Shown piece by piece: positions 61,075 to 64,000 of a DNA stretch of 64,000 bases. The translations under genes and the position numbers were made by a program. The stretch is from positions 1 through 64,000 of the forward strand of contig NZ_MRTQ01000013.1 in assembly GCF_001956215.1 (NCBI RefSeq), given 5' to 3'. How positions within the stretch are numbered: the stretch's first letter is position 1; every line of letters starts with the position of its first letter. This DNA is from Paenibacillus sp. FSL R5-0490 (GTDB taxonomy: Bacteria; Bacillota; Bacilli; Bacillales; Cytobacillaceae). The notes below the pieces were generated by a model. The model did no database searches and was not told where the DNA came from. It saw nothing but the letters and a program-made list of their open reading frames with translations.

Positions 61075-61115
61075 AAAGAACCTGGCGGCATAATGGGCCA
61101 GGTTCTTTTTTTATG
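61075..61115 (+). terminator. Terminator after namZ
   Basis: AAGAACCTGG/CCAGGTTCTT stem with T-run. It implies that nagP has its own promoter or relies on readthrough. Confidence 0.85.
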
Positions 61116-61208
61116 ATATGGAGGGTCGGCCGAATACCGGTGCCTTGTACTGAATTAAAATGCCTGTTCATATTATGTAATAATCCATGGAGAAAGAGGT
61201 GTGTGAAA

Positions 61209-62588
61209 ATGCTGGGGTTTTTACAGAAGATTGGCAAGTCTTTAATGCTGCCGATTGCAGTTATGCCTGCTGCTGCACTTTTGCTGAGGCTGGGACAGGA
61301 TGACCTTTTAGGGATTCCATTTATATCTGCAGCCGGGAATGCTGTTTTCGGACATTTGGCTCTCTTGTTTGCCATTGGAATTGCCATCGGTTTTTCAAAG
61401 GATGGAAGCGGGGCAGCTGCCCTTGCTGGAGCGGTGGGTTATTTTGTACTGACTGAAGGTGCAGCTGCCATAAACGAAACGGTCAATATGGGTGTTTTTG
61501 GCGGGATCATTTCCGGTATTATTGCAGGGCTATTATACAATAAATATCATGATATTAAGCTGCCGGAATGGCTTGGTTTCTTTGGGGGAAAACGGTTTGT
61601 GCCGATCATCACTTCACTCGTTATGATCGTTATTGCCTTTTTGTTCGGGTATGTGTGGCCGCCGGTACAGGCAGGCATTAACAGTGTCGGCGATTGGATA
61701 ATCGGTGCAGGTGCAGCGGGTGTCGGGGTCTTCGGATTCCTGAACCGTCTATTAATTCCGGTTGGTCTCCATCATATACTGAACACACTTGTCTGGTTTG
61801 AATTTGGCGAGTTTACCAATGCAGCAGGGGATGTTATCAAAGGAGATTTATGGCGCTTTCTTGCTAAGGATTCATCTGCAGGTATCTTTATGACAGGCTT
61901 CTTTCCTATCATGATGTTTGGGCTGCCTGGTGCAGCTTTGGCCATGGTTGCCGCTGCAAAGAAGGAAAGAAGGAAAGCAGTGGCAGGGGCGATGGCCGGA
62001 CTCGCATTTACTTCCTTCCTGACCGGTATTACAGAGCCGATTGAATTTCTGTTTATGTTCTTATCACCGGTTCTATATTTAATTCATGCTGCTTTGACAG
62101 GTCTGGCTATGTCCCTTACCTATGTCCTGGATATTCATCATGGTTTCGGGTTCTCGGCAGGCGCCCTCGATTATATACTAAACTTTGGAATAGCTCAGAA
62201 GCCGGTTCTGCTGGCCGGGATAGGTCTCCTTTATGCCCTTCTGTATTTTGCAATTTTCTATTTCCTGATCAAGAAACTGGATTTGAAAACACCTGGAAGG
62301 GAAGATGAAATTGAAGGAGAATTTGAAGGGAATAATGCCCTAAAGGGAAAATATGCTGAAGCAGCAGTTGCTTACTTGGAAGTATTGGGCGGTAAAGAAA
62401 ACATTGAAGAAATCGATAATTGTGTTACCCGCCTTCGTTTAAGGGTAAAAGATATGTCTCTTGTTGATGAAGGGCAATTAAAAAAGCTGGGAGCAAAAGG
62501 AGTCATCAAACTCAGCAAAACCAGTCTGCAGGTCATTGTGGGGACGGATGTAGAATTTCTTTCAAATGAAATGAAGAAGAAACTATAA
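61209..62588 (+). CDS. nagP: PTS N-acetylglucosamine permease, EIICB
   Basis: A 459-residue permease. The membrane EIIC domain comes first (about 1-370; GFGFSAGALDYILNFG and TGITEPIEFLFMF), then EIIB with the phosphorylated Cys in IDNCVTRLRLRV. IIC-IIB order and sequence are those of NagP/NagE; MurNAc permeases (MurP) have IIB first. It imports GlcNAc as GlcNAc-6-phosphate, the sugar NagZ liberates. GAGGTGTG precedes ATG 61209; the open frame further upstream is not coding. EIIA is supplied in trans. Confidence 0.9.
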   Translation: MLGFLQKIGKSLMLPIAVMPAAALLLRLGQDDLLGIPFISAAGNAVFGHLALLFAIGIAIGFSKDGSGAAALAGAVGYFVLTEGAAAINETVNMGVFGGIISGIIAGLLYNKYHDIKLPEWLGFFGGKRFVPIITSLVMIVIAFLFGYVWPPVQAGINSVGDWIIGAGAAGVGVFGFLNRLLIPVGLHHILNTLVWFEFGEFTNAAGDVIKGDLWRFLAKDSSAGIFMTGFFPIMMFGLPGAALAMVAAAKKERRKAVAGAMAGLAFTSFLTGITEPIEFLFMFLSPVLYLIHAALTGLAMSLTYVLDIHHGFGFSAGALDYILNFGIAQKPVLLAGIGLLYALLYFAIFYFLIKKLDLKTPGREDEIEGEFEGNNALKGKYAEAAVAYLEVLGGKENIEEIDNCVTRLRLRVKDMSLVDEGQLKKLGAKGVIKLSKTSLQVIVGTDVEFLSNEMKKKL

Positions 62589-62595
62589 AATCAGT

Positions 62596-62628
62596 AATCT
62601 GGCTCTGATGAAGAGTCAGATTTTTTTC
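62596..62628 (+). terminator. Terminator after nagP
   Basis: AATCTG.GCTCT/AGAGT.CAGATT stem with T-run. Confidence 0.85.
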
Positions 62629-62755
62629 TCAAGTTGAGATGGACAAGTGCCAATTTTTGCAATACCGGGATATGTGTGTATGCATGTCCAAGTTTGGAAC
62701 ATACGATGAAAACGTAAGGGTACCCATATTATTTGAATAAAAGGGGGGACGTCGT

Positions 62756-62899
62756 ATGAATGGAACATTAACACCGTTAATTGTGCTAGGATTAGTCATT
62801 TTATGGGTTTTGGCAAGACTTATTTCACCGTGTTTAGCTGACAGACTTAGGGATAAAATTTGTTACCTTTTAGGTTGTCAAGCTCCTCAAAATAGTTAA
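62756..62899 (+). CDS. Small Cys-containing membrane protein (47 aa)
   Basis: AAGGGGGGAC precedes ATG 62756. The product begins MNGTLTPLIVLGLVILWVLA, a membrane helix, then RLISPCLADRLRDKICYLLG with three Cys in the remainder. No family recognised. Upstream, TGTATG, 17 bp, CATACGA resembles a forespore (sigma-G/F) promoter, so it may be a spore membrane peptide. A terminator follows. Confidence 0.65.
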   Translation: MNGTLTPLIVLGLVILWVLARLISPCLADRLRDKICYLLGCQAPQNS

Positions 62900-62914
62900 A
62901 AAGTTGAGTCCTTT

Positions 62915-62943
62915 GAAACCCTGGTAATTGTCCAGGGTTTTTC
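62915..62943 (+). terminator. Terminator after the 47-aa gene
   Basis: AAACCCTGG/CCAGGGTTT perfect stem with T-run. Confidence 0.9.
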
Positions 62944-63044
62944 AATGTGTTTTCCATCGTTCTGCATTTTTTTGTATGTTTGTCCATTCCATTTATTGAG
63001 CTTCTGCATAATATAGGATAGAAACTATGAAAGGCGGGCTAATT

Positions 63045-63452
63045 ATGGACGAACCTGCTAAAGGTAAAGATGCATTTGAGGATTCGGATCATCTGGAAAA
63101 GCTGGCAGCTGGACTTCTGAAAGACGGACAGACTATAGATTTTAATTCATTATTGAGTTTGGCCGGTAAAATTATTAATGATGATTCTTTACTGAATCTG
63201 TCAGAAGGTTTAAAAGTGGATGAGGAAGAAGCTGCTGGTGATGAAATCAGCGAAAATGGAGACATCGAATACGTAAATAAACAAATGGCATCTTTAAGAG
63301 CTGAGCTGATAACTCTCAAAAAAGAGGTCAGTGAATTAAAAAAACAAAACGAATCCCTGATTGGCATTTATATGAGACTGGTTAAAGCGGCAAATCAAGA
63401 TTTTCAAAAAGGTGTCGGGCTCATTACAGGATTAAGCAAGCTAATAAAATAA
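63045..63452 (+). CDS. Coiled-coil hypothetical protein (135 aa)
   Basis: Starts MDEPAKGKDAFEDSDHLEKL behind AAAGGCGGG; an in-frame ATG at 63027 is possible but overlaps no site. Acidic, with a predicted coiled coil at about 70-110 (ASLRAELITLKKEVSELKKQ) and an amphipathic C-terminal helix LITGLSKLIK. No family recognised. It is a single gene with a terminator. Confidence 0.7.
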   Translation: MDEPAKGKDAFEDSDHLEKLAAGLLKDGQTIDFNSLLSLAGKIINDDSLLNLSEGLKVDEEEAAGDEISENGDIEYVNKQMASLRAELITLKKEVSELKKQNESLIGIYMRLVKAANQDFQKGVGLITGLSKLIK

Positions 63453-63459
63453 GAGCATT

Positions 63460-63495
63460 AAAGCATTGCTTTAACCAAGTGATGCTTTTTTGTTT
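63460..63495 (+). terminator. Terminator after the coiled-coil gene
   Basis: AAGCATTGCTT/AAGTGATGCTT imperfect stem with T-run. Confidence 0.7.
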
Positions 63496-63678
63496 AACAT
63501 CTTACTTTATTAGTTGAATAAACTCCTAATGGAAAAAAGGTTAGTTAAATAAAATACTGTGAAATAAAAAATTTCGAAATCCGCTAAAAAAGTATTGTGC
63601 AAGGCAGGAAAATCATTGATAATCTTTTAAAGATAGAGTGATACTCATCTATACATTTTTCTGATGAGGGGGAGTACA

Positions 63679-64000
63679 TTGAAAATTCGTGTATCCGCTG
63701 TGCAGTATCATCTGCATACCATTCGTTCATTTGAAGAGTTTGCAAACCAATGTGAGCATTATATTAAAACTGCCCAGGAGTTTGGGTCTGAGTTTGTTTT
63801 ATTTCCTGAATTTTTCACGACACAGCTTTTATCCATTGGAAGCGAGCAGGGAACAAGTCTGACCATTAACGAACTGCCTGGTTTTACTGAACAATATAAA
63901 AACCTATTTTCCAATTTTGCTAAACAAACAAACATGCATATAATCGGCGGTACACACGTTATTAACAGAGATGGACGCCTTTATAATGTGGCACATTTAT
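63679..64000 (+). CDS. Carbon-nitrogen hydrolase family protein (truncated by window end)
   Basis: TTG at 63679 behind GAGGGGGAG opens a frame that runs off the window. The first 107 residues show the nitrilase fold: MKIRVSAVQYHLHTIRSFEE and the catalytic Glu in VLFPEFFTTQL, then IIGGTHVINRDGRLYN. The remaining catalytic Lys and Cys lie outside. Members hydrolyse amides or nitriles; substrate unknown. Confidence 0.88.
   Translation, partial: MKIRVSAVQYHLHTIRSFEEFANQCEHYIKTAQEFGSEFVLFPEFFTTQLLSIGSEQGTSLTINELPGFTEQYKNLFSNFAKQTNMHIIGGTHVINRDGRLYNVAHL

Noticed and set aside
61113..61208. A longer N-terminus for NagP
   Set aside because: These codons include the previous terminator's 3' side and a probable promoter; ATG 61209 begins the normal EIIC sequence behind GAGGTG.

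Overview
The window comes from a low-GC, endospore-forming member of the Bacillaceae (Bacillus/Cytobacillus-like). The evidence is Bacillus-type 5S rRNA, an H-type small acid-soluble spore protein, a CdaS-type diadenylate cyclase, TnrA, CcpA cre sites, T-box leaders, strong aGGAGG ribosome binding sites and frequent TTG/GTG starts. It is ordinary chromosome: no phage, transposon or CRISPR array was found. Genus assignment is inference.

Layout. 1-5100: the 3' end of a 5S rRNA gene, a 21-bp repeat array, a LysE exporter, sspH, and a copper module (csoR-copZ, then copA plus a 42-aa membrane peptide) with CsoR-type boxes before csoR and before copA. 5200-8800: a cobalamin riboswitch with terminator controls class I ribonucleotide reductase nrdAB. 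8850-10550: leftward bioY-bioB behind a BirA-like operator. 10650-18600: a DUF2188 protein, the fruRKA fructose operon under a cre, two single genes (GNAT, DUF2935), a small unknown gene, a possible SOS-controlled type I toxin/antisense locus at 17290-17600, and a hydrolase. 18600-27800: an MFS pump, a MOSC protein, then two tandem tryptophan T-boxes driving trpEGDCFBA. 27850-38900: an SsuBCA/TauABC-type ABC importer, lemA broken by an in-frame amber codon, a TPM protein, cdaS, an HMCES/YedK homologue, a class B PBP and several small proteins.

39200-49800 is the most unusual region. It holds a cytochrome-b-like membrane protein, a Nas/Nap-type molybdopterin nitrate reductase, a four-cluster ferredoxin, a Tat-exported Rieske protein, three small unknown proteins, a NarK-type transporter fused to a PAS domain, a soluble histidine kinase, a NarL-type regulator, an NreA-like GAF nitrate sensor and a triple-PAS histidine kinase. 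The reductase parts look wired to the quinone pool through a Rieske protein, and nitrate uptake, sensing and reduction are encoded side by side. Two palindromes upstream are candidate regulator sites, and a structured repeat element sits inside the cluster.

49800-64000: chrA with a PadR regulator, a pair of tiny FbpA-like genes divergent from tnrA (two TnrA boxes between them), a split ThrE exporter, an ABC exporter, and a peptidoglycan-recycling set amiE-nagZ-namZ-nagP with NagR-like (dre) and cre-like sites. The window ends in a truncated carbon-nitrogen hydrolase. All functions are assigned by reading motifs and overall sequence; no database search was run.
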